Position numbers and translations under genes: made by a program
Notes under the pieces: model-generated
The model's input: the letters and a program-made list of their open reading frames with translations, nothing else
What the model was told of the DNA's origin: nothing
Database searches by the model: none
Shown: piece after piece, positions 50,901-60,816 of the stretch
How the letters are laid out: the number at the start of each line of letters is the position of its first letter
Numbering within the stretch: the first letter of the stretch is position 1
Assembly (NCBI GenBank): GCA_018292915.2
Contig: JACVVK020000198.1
Coordinates: 308,501-372,500 of the forward strand
DNA from: Batillaria attramentaria
Taxonomy: Eukaryota; Mollusca; Gastropoda; Batillariidae
Reading direction: 5' to 3'
Length of the DNA stretch: 64,000 nucleotides

Positions 50901-51497
50901 CGCGTCTACATATACCCAGGTTGTCGATACACCCAAAGTCATTCTAGGGGGGAATGCACTGTTTCAGGAAGGTTTTCGTGGTAGGTTTGGTTTTATTTTG
51001 AGTTTGTGTGTTTGTTTGTCTGTTTTTTTGTTGGGTTTTTTGTTGTTGTTGGGTTTTGTGTTGTGTTGTTGTTGTTTTGGGTGTTGTTGTTTTTGTTTTG
51101 TTTTGTCTTTTGTTTGTTTTGTTTTTGTTGGAGGGATTTCGTTGTTTTGTTGTTGTTTGTTGATGTTTTGTTGTTTGTTGTTGTTTCAGTTTTGTTTTGT
51201 TTTGTTTGTTTGTTTTGGGGGGTGCAGTGAATTCACTCACCATATGCGTATAAACGATGTGCAGTACATCAGGAATTCTTTCTGTCAAGATAATCAACTC
51301 ACCAGTTCTTCAATGTAGCCTAGTGAAGGATCCTTGGAGCAAGTGTGCACCAAATGTAATATCGTCACCCTGAAATAAAACAACGCACACAGACCACCTA
51401 ACAGCCAGAACAGCAGTTTCTTCCTCGACAATCTCGAACATAGCCTTCCAGTGCGGCGCCAAGAAAGTCTTCTTGGTGGTACTCTCCAGCTCCACAT
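45563..51497 (-). CDS. DIPK1-like: FAM69/DIPK1-like divergent protein kinase (PIP49-type)
   Basis: Six exons, all phase 0, in transcription order: 51303-51497, 50360-50467, 48895-49296, 47520-47690, 46876-47079, 45563-45784 (stop TGA). They give 433 residues, near the usual FAM69 length. The N-terminus (ATG at 51497; another in-frame ATG lies at 51560) is arginine-rich with RR motifs, then a hydrophobic segment at about residues 28-50. This is the layout of FAM69 type II ER membrane proteins. Residues 66-86 (CEMNRQGLVAGNMCSPLCDRG) match the family Cys-rich block. VPAVLK (Lys about 122) may be the ATP-binding lysine, MCDVKGEQFG the catalytic-loop-like block and ILDLDD the metal-binding Asp region. 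It is followed by the family Cys block (CYTHGDCPRIHRCHARCD). The usual loop around a G-x-W segment before the lysine is not obvious, so an additional small exon could have been missed. Confidence 0.87.
45840..46012 (-). mobile_element. tRNA-derived SINE, minus-strand copy
   Basis: Well preserved, TTCTAATGC subfamily. It is bracketed by copies of CCCACAGTAGAGGG (about 45827-45840 and 46010-46024), which look like a target-site duplication. It lies in the last intron of the DIPK1-like gene. Confidence 0.9.
46465..46523. repeat. (CT)n microsatellite
   Basis: About 28 units abutting the head of the next SINE. Confidence 0.88.
46524..46760 (+). mobile_element. tRNA-derived SINE with C-rich and CT tail
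   Basis: CTCTCAATGC subfamily, head GAGGAGCCGGGATAGCCGAA. The tail passes from ACCCCCC into a second (CT)n run, so the copy lies between two CT runs and may have split one. Confidence 0.88.
47915..47976. repeat. poly-C followed by (CT)n
   Basis: About 18 C followed by about 19 CT units, in an intron of the DIPK1-like gene. Confidence 0.88.
48143..48679 (+). mobile_element. LINE ORF1-like protein fragment
   Basis: A 178-codon frame has a helical N-terminal part followed by LEGFSRRDNLRFFGIPESGE and VRAHRLGKR. This pattern (DNLRF-x-GIPE, then VR-HRLG) is that of the RRM domain of L1-type ORF1 RNA-binding proteins. No ORF2 follows; after about 48640 it passes into repeat family 2. It lies antisense in an intron of the DIPK1-like gene. 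Confidence 0.82.
48640..48892 (-). mobile_element. interspersed repeat family 2, copy 4, abutting a splice donor
   Basis: On the minus strand it begins AGGCCGAAGAACACAAATAC, three or so bases after the exon 3 donor (CAG|GTATAC) of the DIPK1-like gene. It ends with AATCCGCTTGCCTCAC, where it joins the LINE ORF1 sequence. Confidence 0.8.
49310..49515 (-). mobile_element. T-rich run and diverged SINE
   Basis: A (T)nA run (49311-49365) lies just upstream of the exon 3 acceptor of the DIPK1-like gene. Next comes (TTGG)n and a SINE relic: GAGGCAACAAATGTCAGCAC, AAATATTTGGCTCCCAGCCG, GAAATCGAACCTACGACC. Confidence 0.65.
49540..49760. repeat. degenerate 16-bp minisatellite
   Basis: About twelve units of the type AGCACNACGTATCGAT, each 15-17 bp with many substitutions. 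Individual units start near 49555, 49571, 49587 and 49603. They lie in an intron of the DIPK1-like gene. Confidence 0.8.
49962..50126 (+). mobile_element. tRNA-derived SINE, first of a tandem pair
   Basis: Head preceded by a poly-G run (49950-49962). TTCTAATGC subfamily, tail CCCCCAAACACGCACCCCC. Confidence 0.9.
50145..50325 (+). mobile_element. tRNA-derived SINE, second of a tandem pair
   Basis: CTCTCAATG subfamily. CTCAGTTCTG lies on both sides (50135 and 50320) and resembles a target-site duplication; the upstream copy's flank also holds CTCAGTTC. Its right end lies about 35 bp from exon 2 of the DIPK1-like gene. Confidence 0.9.
50999..51215. repeat. TTG/TTTTG-rich low-complexity tract
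   Basis: Imperfect GTTTTGTT units, without stops in some frames, in intron 1 of the DIPK1-like gene. The hydrophobic or Lys/Gln/Thr frames seen across it are compositional. Confidence 0.8.
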
Positions 51498-51807
51498 CAC
51501 GTCAGTGTGTGTGTGCTCTGCCTCATGATCAGCCGGGACCTTATGCTGAGCAAAACTCATCAGAGCGTTTATCTCGCGCACCGGTATGCAGCTGCAGCAC
51601 CAACAGCGGCAGTAGTTGTCAGACGTAGAAACAGTGTAGGTGTTTTTTTTTTTAGACTGTATGATCATGACGCGTATTGAATATCACGAGTGTGGATGGA
51701 CCGTTTAGCTGAATAAATTGCACCGACGTGTGTGGCCATTGTCCATACTCACTGTGCCGACAACAGCAAGAAAGGTTTTGACGATTAATTTTTTTTATTC
51801 TACTTAC

Positions 51808-51809
<2 letters not shown>

Positions 51810-51886
<77 letters not shown>
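51810..51886. repeat. (GT)n microsatellite
   Basis: About 37 GT units, one of the longest pure GT runs in the window, upstream of the DIPK1-like gene. Confidence 0.92.
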
Positions 51887-52121
51887 CATTAATCATTTAA
51901 ACCACACACCGACTGTAAACGCATATGCCGCATGGGGCAGATTGATTTGCAATTCAACCTGCTTTATGCAGAATGTTTATCTCACTTTATGGTTGCTTAT
52001 GAAATAGATGCCAGATTTCACATTTATTTTCGTCCATGAATCCCAGAGAGTGTTGTTAATCAAAGCAAAAAACAAAACTTTTAGACTAGACGAGTGTCTA
52101 ACGTGCATAAAAACCGCCATC

Positions 52122-52320
52122 TCTCTCTCTCTCTCTCTCTCTCGATACTATTTTTTCCTCCCCCCCCCCCACCCTGTTTTGATGTTGTCTTTCTTCCAAT
52201 ACCCTTTAATGTAGAAATAGCAGGGCAGCATGTAAGACAGGCAGCAGTGCCTAAATGCTCTATCCTGAATAAACAACGTTTCATCATCAACGTTTCATCT
52301 CACTCTCTCTCTCTCTGAGT
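52122..52320 (+). mobile_element. (CT)n and LINE-tail-like block
   Basis: CT run (52122-52143), C run, then GCAGCATGTAAGACAGGCAG .. CTCTATCCTGAATAAACAAC and TCATCATC/CT ends. It is related to the block at 45.37-45.43 kb. Confidence 0.6.
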
Positions 52321-52324
52321 AACT

Positions 52325-53180
52325 GACGGATGCGAAACTGATCACTTTTATTTCCAGACGCGCAACGTAATCTACTGGTCTGCTGACGTTTCACACTGGT
52401 TAAAGATTAAAATCCGTTGCCTTAGAGTATTTAAACACCCTAAATGGAAAATATTTCCTAAGAAGACCTTCAGTTCAGCCATATTTTAAACAATAAGAAA
52501 CTAAAACAGTAGACGGAAATGACGATATCGTACAATCATCAAATTAACATTAAACTTGACACCAAATAACGATGGCTGGTAACAGTGGGCATACAGAAAA
52601 ATGAGAGAAATAACTGTATTACCGAGCAGACTGCTGTTTTACAAACACCTTGATTACATATTGACATACAATGTAAGTGGTGCATTGCTTATATCGATGC
52701 CTTCAGGTACATTGAGAACACGGCTGTGCTATTATGAAAAACACATTACAGAAAACATCGTATAACGCAAAAACGTATCATGATTAAAAAAATAATAATA
52801 AAACCGGACAAACACTCATAACTCAGTCCTTATTGTTTCCGTAGTTCGAAAGAATCGCAAGTCACTTCTTAAACAATGCCAACATCCTCACAGCAATCAA
52901 AAGTCACTTGAAGTCAGGTTGTACTCTAGGAATCAGCGACTGGCCGCCTTCTGTTGAGACGGGTTTGTTACTTTGAAAGTCACGTTGTTGTCTTTGTCAG
53001 GATTTGGTTTCTCCTCAACATTAGATCTTTAAAGTCATTGTATCTGATAGCTGTGAATATGTGTTCTTAACAAGCTATGCTGCACCCTAAAAATGATGTC
53101 TTTTTTGAAACTTTTGTTGCCATAGATATGCTATTTTGATGACTGTTGTTGGCATGATGCGGTTTCCTCGTGTTTAAGGC
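52325..53180. other. intergenic, 3' of the coiled-coil cluster
   Basis: AT-rich, with no repeat or gene recognised. Confidence 0.4.
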
Positions 53181-53183
53181 CCT

Positions 53184-54200
53184 TTATTGTACTTGAGTGC
53201 CGTAGTGCCTGTGAATTCGCTCCATCTCTTCTTTCATCGACTGGAACATGTTGTCATAGTTCTTCTGCATCCTGTCCCTCTCCTCCTTCATGGACTGAAG
53301 CAGGCTGTCGTAGCTTTTCTGCATCCTTTCCCGCCCTTCTCGCATGTCTTCGTTTATCGCTTGGTTCTGCTTCTCGTAATTCTTTTGCATTCTCTCCATC
53401 TCCTCTTTCATGGACTTGATGTGGTCGTCGTGGCTTTTCTGAATCCTGTCTCTCTTCTCCTTCATGTCAGTTCTCAAGGACTCCAGCTGCGATTCGTGGT
53501 GGGTGTGCATTCTCTCCAGCTCAGCTTTCATGGACTGGACGGTGGTGTCGAAGAGAGCCTGCATTCCCTCTTTCTCCTCCTTCGTCTGTTCCTTCAAAGC
53601 TTGCATCTCGGCGTCATGGCTCTTCTGTTTTCTGTCTAGTTCTTCTTGCATGGACTGAAGCTTTCCGTCAGCGTTCCGCTGGATCCGCTCTATCTCCTTC
53701 TCCATGTAGTCCTTGATTGTCTGAAGCTGCGTCTCGTGGTCTCTCTGCGTTCTTTCAGCGTCTTCTTTCATGAGCTGGACTTGGTTGTCGTGGTGTCTCT
53801 GCATCCACTCTCTGTCTTTTGCCATTTGGTCTCTCAGTGACTGCAGCTGGTCGGCGTGATCCTTTTGGGTTCTCTCCCTCTGTTCTTTCGCTTCCTTTTT
53901 CACTACATTCATCTGCTCGTCGTGCTTTTTCTGCATCGCCCTTTTCTCTTCTTTCATTTCCACTTTCACGATCTGTATCTGTTCGGCGTGAACCTTTTTC
54001 ATTCTCTGCATCTCGCCATCCATTTCTTCCTTCACCGTTCTCACCCGCGTATCGTGAGCTTCTTGCATCTTCATTTTCTCTTCAGAGAACAGCCGCTCTT
54101 TCTCCATCATTTGACAGACTAGTGCTGTGTTTTCTTCCTTCAATCTCTCAATCTCTTTCTTCGACCAGTCCTCCATTTGGTAGATATTTTGATCCGACAT
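53184..54200 (-). CDS. 18/22-module coiled-coil protein 1 (338 aa, single coding exon)
   Basis: An uninterrupted frame from ATG (54200) to TAA (53184). After about 58 residues the whole protein is a series of helical modules starting like MKEEMERMQK and ending like HDxQLQS. Module lengths are 22, 22, 22, 18, 22, 18, 22, 18, 22, 18, 22, 18, 18, then a partial module. No signal peptide, membrane segment, Cys motif or enzyme domain is visible. It is rich in Met, Glu, Lys, Arg and Gln. Function unknown; an elongated structural, scaffolding or oligomerising role is plausible from the shape. The stop codon is part of an AATAAA hexamer. It is the shortest of three same-strand paralogues. I do not recognise the family. 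Confidence 0.87.
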   Translation of the reverse strand: MSDQNIYQMEDWSKKEIERLKEENTALVCQMMEKERLFSEEKMKMQEAHDTRVRTVKEEMDGEMQRMKKVHAEQIQIVKVEMKEEKRAMQKKHDEQMNVVKKEAKEQRERTQKDHADQLQSLRDQMAKDREWMQRHHDNQVQLMKEDAERTQRDHETQLQTIKDYMEKEIERIQRNADGKLQSMQEELDRKQKSHDAEMQALKEQTKEEKEGMQALFDTTVQSMKAELERMHTHHESQLESLRTDMKEKRDRIQKSHDDHIKSMKEEMERMQKNYEKQNQAINEDMREGRERMQKSYDSLLQSMKEERDRMQKNYDNMFQSMKEEMERIHRHYGTQVQ

Positions 54201-54270
54201 CTTTATATCTCAACTACCGAACTAAACGACTGCTTTCCCTGTTGCTTTCTCTCTTCCTTCTTAACTAGTC

Positions 54271-54283
54271 CTTCTATAAGTGA
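54271..54283 (-). promoter_or_regulatory. TATA-like element upstream of coiled-coil gene 1
   Basis: On the minus strand this reads TCACTTATAGAAG, about 72 bp before the ATG at 54200. An A/T element (TTTAAATAG) lies further upstream near 54400. Either could be core promoter sequence; neither is proven. Confidence 0.3.
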
Positions 54284-54514
54284 TGTTTTCACTTGGTCGT
54301 GCTGTGGACCAGTTCTGGAGCTGAATGTTGTAAAAACTGTCAGAGCAATTAAATCTTGTGGTCAGCGCTTCGAGCAAACTTGACAGACGTTCAACCGCGA
54401 CTGGTCTATTTAAAGATGCGTGTGACTTCGATGGTTTCCAAGCATTGAGCGTTTATTCGGGGCCAAGGGTTCCTCCTGGTGCTGCTCCAGATGTTGGAGA
54501 GGCGTTGCTTGGTG

Positions 54515-54535
54515 CGGACCTGAAAAACATAAGAC
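54515..54535 (-). promoter_or_regulatory. splice-acceptor-like site 320 bp upstream of coiled-coil gene 1
   Basis: On the minus strand ATGTTTTTCAG|GTCCGCAC, with the exon side starting at 54519. Comparable TTTCAG|GT sites precede the other two genes of the cluster. It could end a 5' UTR intron. A short frame from it (21 codons, ending GGTLGPE and a stop) is another option. Confidence 0.4.
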
Positions 54536-54585
54536 GGATATCGATGTCATGTGATCGCCGTAATTATCAAGGTGTCTGGTTGGCT

Positions 54586-54685
54586 GGTTGGTTTATGTCC
54601 TTTTCCGCCACGTAAGTGTGTGATGATATCAAGCACGGAGCAAGAAGGAGAACGCCAGCATAGAGGGTGCTGGCCCCTAACTGTG
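54586..54685 (-). mobile_element. SINE fragment
   Basis: TTTATGTCCTTTTCCGCCAC, GATGATATCAAGCACGGAGC and ACGCCAGCATAG mark a minus-strand tail and body without head. Confidence 0.65.
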
Positions 54686-54689
54686 AGTC

Positions 54690-55708
54690 GACCTACTGTG
54701 TCGAAAGTGATAAACTTTGTTGCTTCATGATTAGGTAATACAAGGTCGATAATGCCAATATTTCAACATCTGTGTAGTTGAAAATAACTGATCAAGGCGT
54801 AGCGTGCGTAGCAGTTGTGTGAGTTTTCAAATGCACGTTACAACTACACCAGTTAACGAAAGATAACATTATTAGGCGAGGTACAAACTGACCACCACAT
54901 TCATGATGCCGCTCGCAAGAGTGAGCAAGTGAACAAACTGATTATTATAAAGACTCTCGTGGCTACTTCAGTACAAGTTGTCGGCAAGACTTGTCTGTCA
55001 CACACATCGTCAACTAGGGCCCGTAGGTAAAACTCGAGGTTAATTATTTAACCCACGGATACGGGCCTAACCCAGACTAGGACCCCCAAAAAAGCCCAAA
55101 ACAAAATCAAATAAAAAAAGGAAGCGAAGAAAGGAAGATAAAAATCCTTCTATATCGCCATAGGCACCTTGCTGGAATGGGCCCCTCTTCCTGATATAAA
55201 AAAATTAATCCTAGAGCTAGTTTAGTTCGAGGTTACACTCTTACCCTCTATCCCGGGGCTAAACTCCCTAAACCCGACTTTTACATGCGGGTCCAGGCGA
55301 GCAGTCACGCAAACCCATAAAGCAATCAGCCAGTACAGCAATCAGTCAAAACAAATTTACTGGATATAGGCTACGTAACACGATTGATTTCCCCTCAGTA
55401 AAATTAACATCTGCTATATCAATGCTTTTTTTTCAAATTCGGTTAATTGGTGCATAATTCTGAAGTGCGCGTCTACGTCAAAGTGGCCACAATTATTGTT
55501 TTGTTGTGTGAAAATTAACGGCTGAAAAAATAATCGTACATACATTTCGGTCTCATTGATACGGAGTAGTTTTAAGCTTTTGAATTATTGTATGTATGAT
55601 TATTTTGCTGTTCATATGCAGGAAGCTTTGACGGAGACATGCACTTCAGAATTATTCACCACTAACCGAAAAAAAAAAAAAACATATTCTCGGCGATGTT
55701 TCCTATTA
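54690..55708. other. intergenic between coiled-coil genes 1 and 2
   Basis: No gene or strong repeat is seen. A short A-run lies at 55671-55681. Confidence 0.4.
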
Positions 55709-55711
55709 CCT

Positions 55712-58700
55712 CTACTGAAGCTGCTGATACAACTTGTTTCCCATCAAACCACTGATTCTCCTCTGGAACCAGTCAATCCCTTGAGCAGTCTGGTTGTCAT
55801 GGCGTTCCTGGCATTTGTCCATAGACTCGTGTCTTTTCTCTAACCTCACCACGGCGTCTTCCAGTCTGTCCTTCAGTCTCTCCACCCGATCCTCGTGCAG
55901 CTTCTTCAGAGCGCTGACCTCCTCCTTGTGGCCTTCCTTCATGGAATTCACGTGGCGCTCGTGCCTCCTCGCCGTCTTCTCTCTTTCTTCGTTCATTTTA
56001 TTCTTCAGGAACATGACCTCTGCATCGTGCCGTCTTTCCAGCGCTTCTCTTTCTTCCCGCAAGTCTTCTCTGCTGGACTCGGGTTCACTTGCGTTTCGTC
56101 TCTCAGATCTTGCCCTTTCCTCTTTCATTGCATTTCTCATGGACTCAAGCTGATCGTCGCACGCTCGCTGCATCGCCTTCCTGTCCTCTTCCAGGTCTTC
56201 CTTCATCGTCTGGATCTTGTAGTCGAACTGTTTCTGCATTCTGTCGACTTCTGTCTTCAGTGTAGACTCGACCACCTGCATCTGAGCGTTGTGGGTCTGC
56301 TTCATTGTCTCCAGTTTGGCAGAGGCAGTCTTGAGTTGACTTTCATGCTCTGTCTTCATTGCGTGCTTTTCGCTTTCTGCCTTCTCTAGCTGGTCTTTAA
56401 ACAGTGTCTGCATCCGGAGCTTGTCTTCGTCCAGTGATGATATCTGGCTGTAAAGCGTTCTCTCCATACGGTCGCTGTATGATTTCTCTGCGTGCAGTTT
56501 TTCTTCATAGTGAGTTTTCAGCAGTGACATTTCTTTGTTCAGGCGAGCTTCAAGTGTCTGGACTTTCTCCTCATGGGCTTTCTGTGTGTTAGTTTTGTCC
56601 TCTTCTGCAGCCCGTAATTGACCTTCAGTAACTTTCTGCATGTGGAGCTTTTCTCTCTCAAAGTTTTCCTTTAAGTGTTCCATTTCTACACTGTGATTTT
56701 CCAGTAGTCTTGCCTTCTCCCCTTCCATTGCTTGTATCTTGGAGGTAAGGGTTTGCTGCACTCTTTCGTTCGCTCCTGTTATTGTCATCATTTGTACAGC
56801 AAACTTTGTCTGAAATTTATCAGTTGCTGCTTTGTGGTTTGCCTGAAGGTGCTGCACATCAGACTCGTGTTTCTGACGCATGAAATCACTCTGTTGCTGA
56901 AGTGATTGTATTTGACTCTCGTACTGGCGCTGAGTGGCTGCAGCCTGCTCCTCCATCTCGTGGACAAGCGCATCGTGGGCGAGTTTCAATGCTTCGTTCT
57001 CGTCTTTTCTTTCTTTCTTCATTAGCTGCACCACGTTTTCATAACACTTTTCCAACTGCTCTTTCTCTTTCTGGAGTAACTCGAGCTCGTCAGAGTGGAT
57101 TTTGCGGAGTTTGCTCAGTTCGTCGTCCATTTCCTCTCTCATGATCTCGACAACGTGTGTGTGGGTCGTCTCCAGCATTTCCTTCTGTGCTGTCATCGCT
57201 TGTAGTTGTGTCTCATAATTCTTCTTTGCTCTGTCTCTGTCTTCGGTCAGCGTGCGTACACGGTCTTGGTGAGTTTCTTGCATTCGGTTTGCGTTCTCGC
57301 TCAGTGCTCTGATTGTCGATTCATTTCGTTGGCCCGTTTCCTCAAACTCTGTCCTCAATGCTTGTATCTGGCGGGTGTGTTCCTTCCTCTCTTCGTTGTG
57401 TTTCTGTTCCATGATCTGTATCTGATGGTCGTGGGTTTTCTGGTCTCTGGTTCTGTCGTCCCTCAAAGCCTGGAGCTGGTCCTGGTGGGTCTTTTCAAGC
57501 GCTTGACGATCTGCCTTTGCCTGATCGGTTATCAATTGAATCTGCGCTGCATGGTCTTTCTCCAACACTTCCATTTCCTCATTCATGGATTGCAGCTGCT
57601 CCTCGTGGATCGTCTTGACCTCTTGCATTTCTTCGCGCATTTTCTGTCGTTCATTTTCCGCTTTAGCTTCAAGTACTACTTGTCTTTCCCAGTTTTCTGC
57701 CATCAGCGATTGTACGCTTTGGTGGTGCTCTCTTCGCGTTCTTTCATTTTCGTCAAGAAGTGCTTGTATCTGGTTTTCAAACGTTATTGCGAGTGTGTTT
57801 CTCTCTTCCCTGGCTGTGTTGGTCATTGCTTGCAGCTGTTGTTCGTGTTCCTCCTTCATCCAGGCAATGTTTGTATTAAGAGACTGAATGTGCTCTTCGT
57901 GGCTCTTCTGCAGCGAAACTAATTCCTCATTCGTTTCCTCCTTCATGAGCTTGATCTGGGCGTTATGCTGCTCTTGGAGTTTCATATTTGCCTCCCGTAG
58001 AAGATGCACCTGTGCGTCGTAGCTACTCTCCACTCGTGCCAACTTTTCTTTCATCTCTCGCAGCTGGTCTTCGTAACTTTTCTGGATTTCTTTAAATCTA
58101 TTTTCCAGCTTCTGGTTTTGGTTTTGGTACATTTTCTGCTGATCACGGGTCATTCTTTCCGTTTCAGATTTCAAAAGTTTGGCCTTTTCTTCGTTGATTT
58201 CATTGTTTCTGTTCCTGTCCGCTTCCATTTTGAGTCGCAGTAAATGAACCTGGTCGAGATGATCCTTCTGTGTGTTGTCAATTGCTTCTCTCAGCAACTT
58301 CACTTGGTTGTCGTAGAACATTTTCATGCTGTCAATGTCCTCTTCCATGTTTGTCCTCAGCAGATGTGTATGATTTTCGTATGCTCTGGTTAAACTTCGG
58401 GACTCCGCTTCGCTGTTTCTCTTCATTGCTGTTTTACTGCACTCGTAATCGACTTGCAACTTCTCCTTTTCTGCTTCCAGCTGCCTCTTGCACTCCTTCA
58501 GTGACTCTTCGTGTTGCAACCTTTCTACAGACAAATTAAGTTGTAAGTCTTCGCTCTGTCGCTGTGCTTTTTCTTTATCTTCAGCCTGTTGCTTGTAAAC
58601 TTGCTCATGTCGGACCTGGTCTTGTTCCAGTAGGGACTGAAAGTACTCCTTCTGTCGTTGGTGCATCCCGTGGAACTTCGCCCTCTCTTTCTCGTGCTTC

Positions 58701-58777
58701 TCCTCGGCTTTGGCCGCTCGTTCTTTCAGCTGGGAAAGTTCAGCGCGCAGATCCTTCTTCGATTCTCTCGTGCACAT
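55712..58777 (-). CDS. 18/22-module coiled-coil protein 2 (1021 aa, single coding exon)
   Basis: The first in-frame ATG is at 58777 (MCTRESKKDLRAELSQLKER). An in-frame TAG lies upstream, and the stop is at 55712. Almost the whole chain is charged helix. From about residue 275 the anchor motif (I/L/V)Q(S/A)(L/M) recurs at distances of 18 or 22 residues (one gap of 40 = 18+22), for example IQSL, LQAM, IQAL, VQSL, LQSM, IQLI, LQAL, IQIM, IQAL. The regularity weakens near the C-terminus, where NASEPESS breaks the helix, and the protein ends RISGLMGNKLYQQLQ. No membrane, signal or catalytic motif is visible. A strong acceptor (TTGTTTCAG|GTCTCAC) at 58847 leaves a 70-nt leader exon segment. Function unknown; myosin-tail or golgin-like names from similarity searches would reflect composition only. 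Confidence 0.88.
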   Translation of the reverse strand: MCTRESKKDLRAELSQLKERAAKAEEKHEKERAKFHGMHQRQKEYFQSLLEQDQVRHEQVYKQQAEDKEKAQRQSEDLQLNLSVERLQHEESLKECKRQLEAEKEKLQVDYECSKTAMKRNSEAESRSLTRAYENHTHLLRTNMEEDIDSMKMFYDNQVKLLREAIDNTQKDHLDQVHLLRLKMEADRNRNNEINEEKAKLLKSETERMTRDQQKMYQNQNQKLENRFKEIQKSYEDQLREMKEKLARVESSYDAQVHLLREANMKLQEQHNAQIKLMKEETNEELVSLQKSHEEHIQSLNTNIAWMKEEHEQQLQAMTNTAREERNTLAITFENQIQALLDENERTRREHHQSVQSLMAENWERQVVLEAKAENERQKMREEMQEVKTIHEEQLQSMNEEMEVLEKDHAAQIQLITDQAKADRQALEKTHQDQLQALRDDRTRDQKTHDHQIQIMEQKHNEERKEHTRQIQALRTEFEETGQRNESTIRALSENANRMQETHQDRVRTLTEDRDRAKKNYETQLQAMTAQKEMLETTHTHVVEIMREEMDDELSKLRKIHSDELELLQKEKEQLEKCYENVVQLMKKERKDENEALKLAHDALVHEMEEQAAATQRQYESQIQSLQQQSDFMRQKHESDVQHLQANHKAATDKFQTKFAVQMMTITGANERVQQTLTSKIQAMEGEKARLLENHSVEMEHLKENFEREKLHMQKVTEGQLRAAEEDKTNTQKAHEEKVQTLEARLNKEMSLLKTHYEEKLHAEKSYSDRMERTLYSQISSLDEDKLRMQTLFKDQLEKAESEKHAMKTEHESQLKTASAKLETMKQTHNAQMQVVESTLKTEVDRMQKQFDYKIQTMKEDLEEDRKAMQRACDDQLESMRNAMKEERARSERRNASEPESSREDLREEREALERRHDAEVMFLKNKMNEEREKTARRHERHVNSMKEGHKEEVSALKKLHEDRVERLKDRLEDAVVRLEKRHESMDKCQERHDNQTAQGIDWFQRRISGLMGNKLYQQLQ

Positions 58778-58842
58778 CTTTGCGACGTTACTGGTGGACG
58801 AAATCTGCACAGTTCTCGAAGGTTTCTAAAGGCTTTCGATGT

Positions 58843-58860
58843 GAGACCTGAAACAAGCAG
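58843..58860 (-). promoter_or_regulatory. splice acceptor candidate in the 5' UTR of coiled-coil gene 2
   Basis: On the minus strand CTTGTTTCAG|GTCTCACATC, with exon side from 58847. It implies an untranslated first exon upstream of 58.85 kb. Confidence 0.5.
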
Positions 58861-58861
58861 C

Positions 58862-59470
58862 CGAGGGTGGCTTCGTGAGACCGATACCATCCGGTGTCTT
58901 TGAAGCGATATGTACCATCTACGGATATTATTTTACTTTGTTGATTTCAGCTCGGCTGAAGAAAATGCAAAACATATTGTATAATGCGTGATGTAACCGA
59001 CTTGCACATAGAACAGATGCTGTTTTTCAGTGCTGGGCTTTGACAGTGACACAACAAGGAGTTCTTCTTGTCATTAGAGGTGCCATTGCCACCGGTGTAG
59101 CGAAATGAAGATTTTGGTTATAACCTGCTGTGTCTAGTTTGGTAATATCTAGCGATTACTCCAGGTTTGTTGTTACTAAGGCTCGAGTTAGAATGCTTAT
59201 GGGACTAACTTTGTTACTTGATAATTAGCACTCAACATCATACTTAGCACCCTTTCAAGTATCTTATTCTTTCTTTAATGTACTCAGCGAATTACCGGCT
59301 TTAAAGTTAACTGACACACTCCTTCTAGTTCTAGGATTGCAGTGATAAAACCTAGGATAATGTGCAGGGAATCGTATTTCTGGTTGCATCGTAAACACTT
59401 TAGTGTCGTTTACATCCGTCGGAATCGTCAAAACAAGGTGACATCAATTGAGGAGAAAAAGACACGCGTG

Positions 59471-59501
<31 letters not shown>

Positions 59502-60236
59502 GCACGCACACGCGCGCGCGCGCGCGTAGTGTTTGTTGAAGGTTTGAATGCAACGTGTACGGTTCAATGAACTGTTTATGAATATATACATTCTGCCAAC
59601 GTTATTTCACGATACACCCTATAACACTAACGTCATTGAATAGACATAGCATATAGACATACTCTTTACTTTGTTTTATAAAAATGAAAGTCAACACCAG
59701 GGCGGAGAATCATTGTCGTTTATTTAGAAGACATAATGTTACTGAGAGCCACAACATTAAAGTTCACATGAGTAGTTGATGCCCAAGTTATACCAAACAA
59801 TATATGGTAAATTCTGGCAATACTGGGCAGTCATACAGTTTTAATTTTCCCTCCTCCCCTTCGCTTCGTTCGACGTCCTTTCCTCCACATTTCCTTCGAC
59901 ACCCTTCCCTTCATATTTCCTTTGATAAACTTACACTGCCTTCACGAGGAATTACATGCTTAAACGGTACGGCAAGAAGAATTCATTCCGAATGACATTG
60001 ATACAGTTTCTATTTCTTAACGGGAAAAGAAATTGGGAAAGATAGCTAAAGATATACTGTGGTTATCATCAGCCGAAAGTTTTCCACGAAATCACCAAAT
60101 GGTTACATGTTCTATTGTTTCTGGGAAACAAATCCATCTCGGTTATTCAGTAAGACTGCATGGCAGATAAACAGATGTGAGTATTAATAATCATCGAAAC
60201 AATCTGCGTGCGTGCGTGCGTGCGTGCGTGTGTGCG

Positions 60237-60276
<40 letters not shown>

Positions 60277-60815
60277 GTGATGAATGCCATCCAAGCAAAT
60301 AATATAGCACATAATTTCGCCAGCACTAGCACGATACTGGTTTCTAATTGACGAATATTGATGAGAACAAGGAAAGTGTTAAACATGTTACTGTTGGTCA
60401 CTTTGCACAATAATGACTCAGACTGGAGTACTGGCCATCATTCAAAATACACGTAAATACGTACAAATGATAAACATAAAATTGCAACATGGATTTTCAA
60501 AACTCATGCACACATTTCAAAATTACTTATTTACAGAATTTTTTTCCTGAAAACACTGTACACTTACACACAAAAAATTAAAGTTCGATCGTTGAAAAGT
60601 ATTTCCAGATGAAATAATTATTAGCGATGCACTCAAATACGTCTGAGGAAAAAGGTCTCACAGGAAGTAGTGTGGAAGTAGTGATTACACAAAGTGATTC
60701 TCAGATCAGCTGAATACTTGAGATTATCGAGTATCCATTCCTTCTACAAATACTGTTGGAATTTGATTCTGATTGAAGTTGATTCTGTATGTGCACAAGA
60801 AGCGGTTTCGGGTGT
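58862..60815. other. intergenic between coiled-coil genes 2 and 3
   Basis: Contains a compound CA/CG run (59462-59526) and a GT/GC run (60206-60274). A minus-strand AATAAA (TTTATT on plus, about 59719) could end transcripts of gene 3, 1.1 kb after its stop. No other gene is recognised. Confidence 0.45.
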
Positions 60816-60816
60816 T

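Noticed and set aside
53187..54268. Long plus-strand frames rich in Leu, Phe, Ser and His opposite the coiled-coil genes (also 55794-58540 and 62452-63636)
   Set aside because: They mirror the biased Glu/Lys/Gln codons of the minus-strand genes and carry no independent features.
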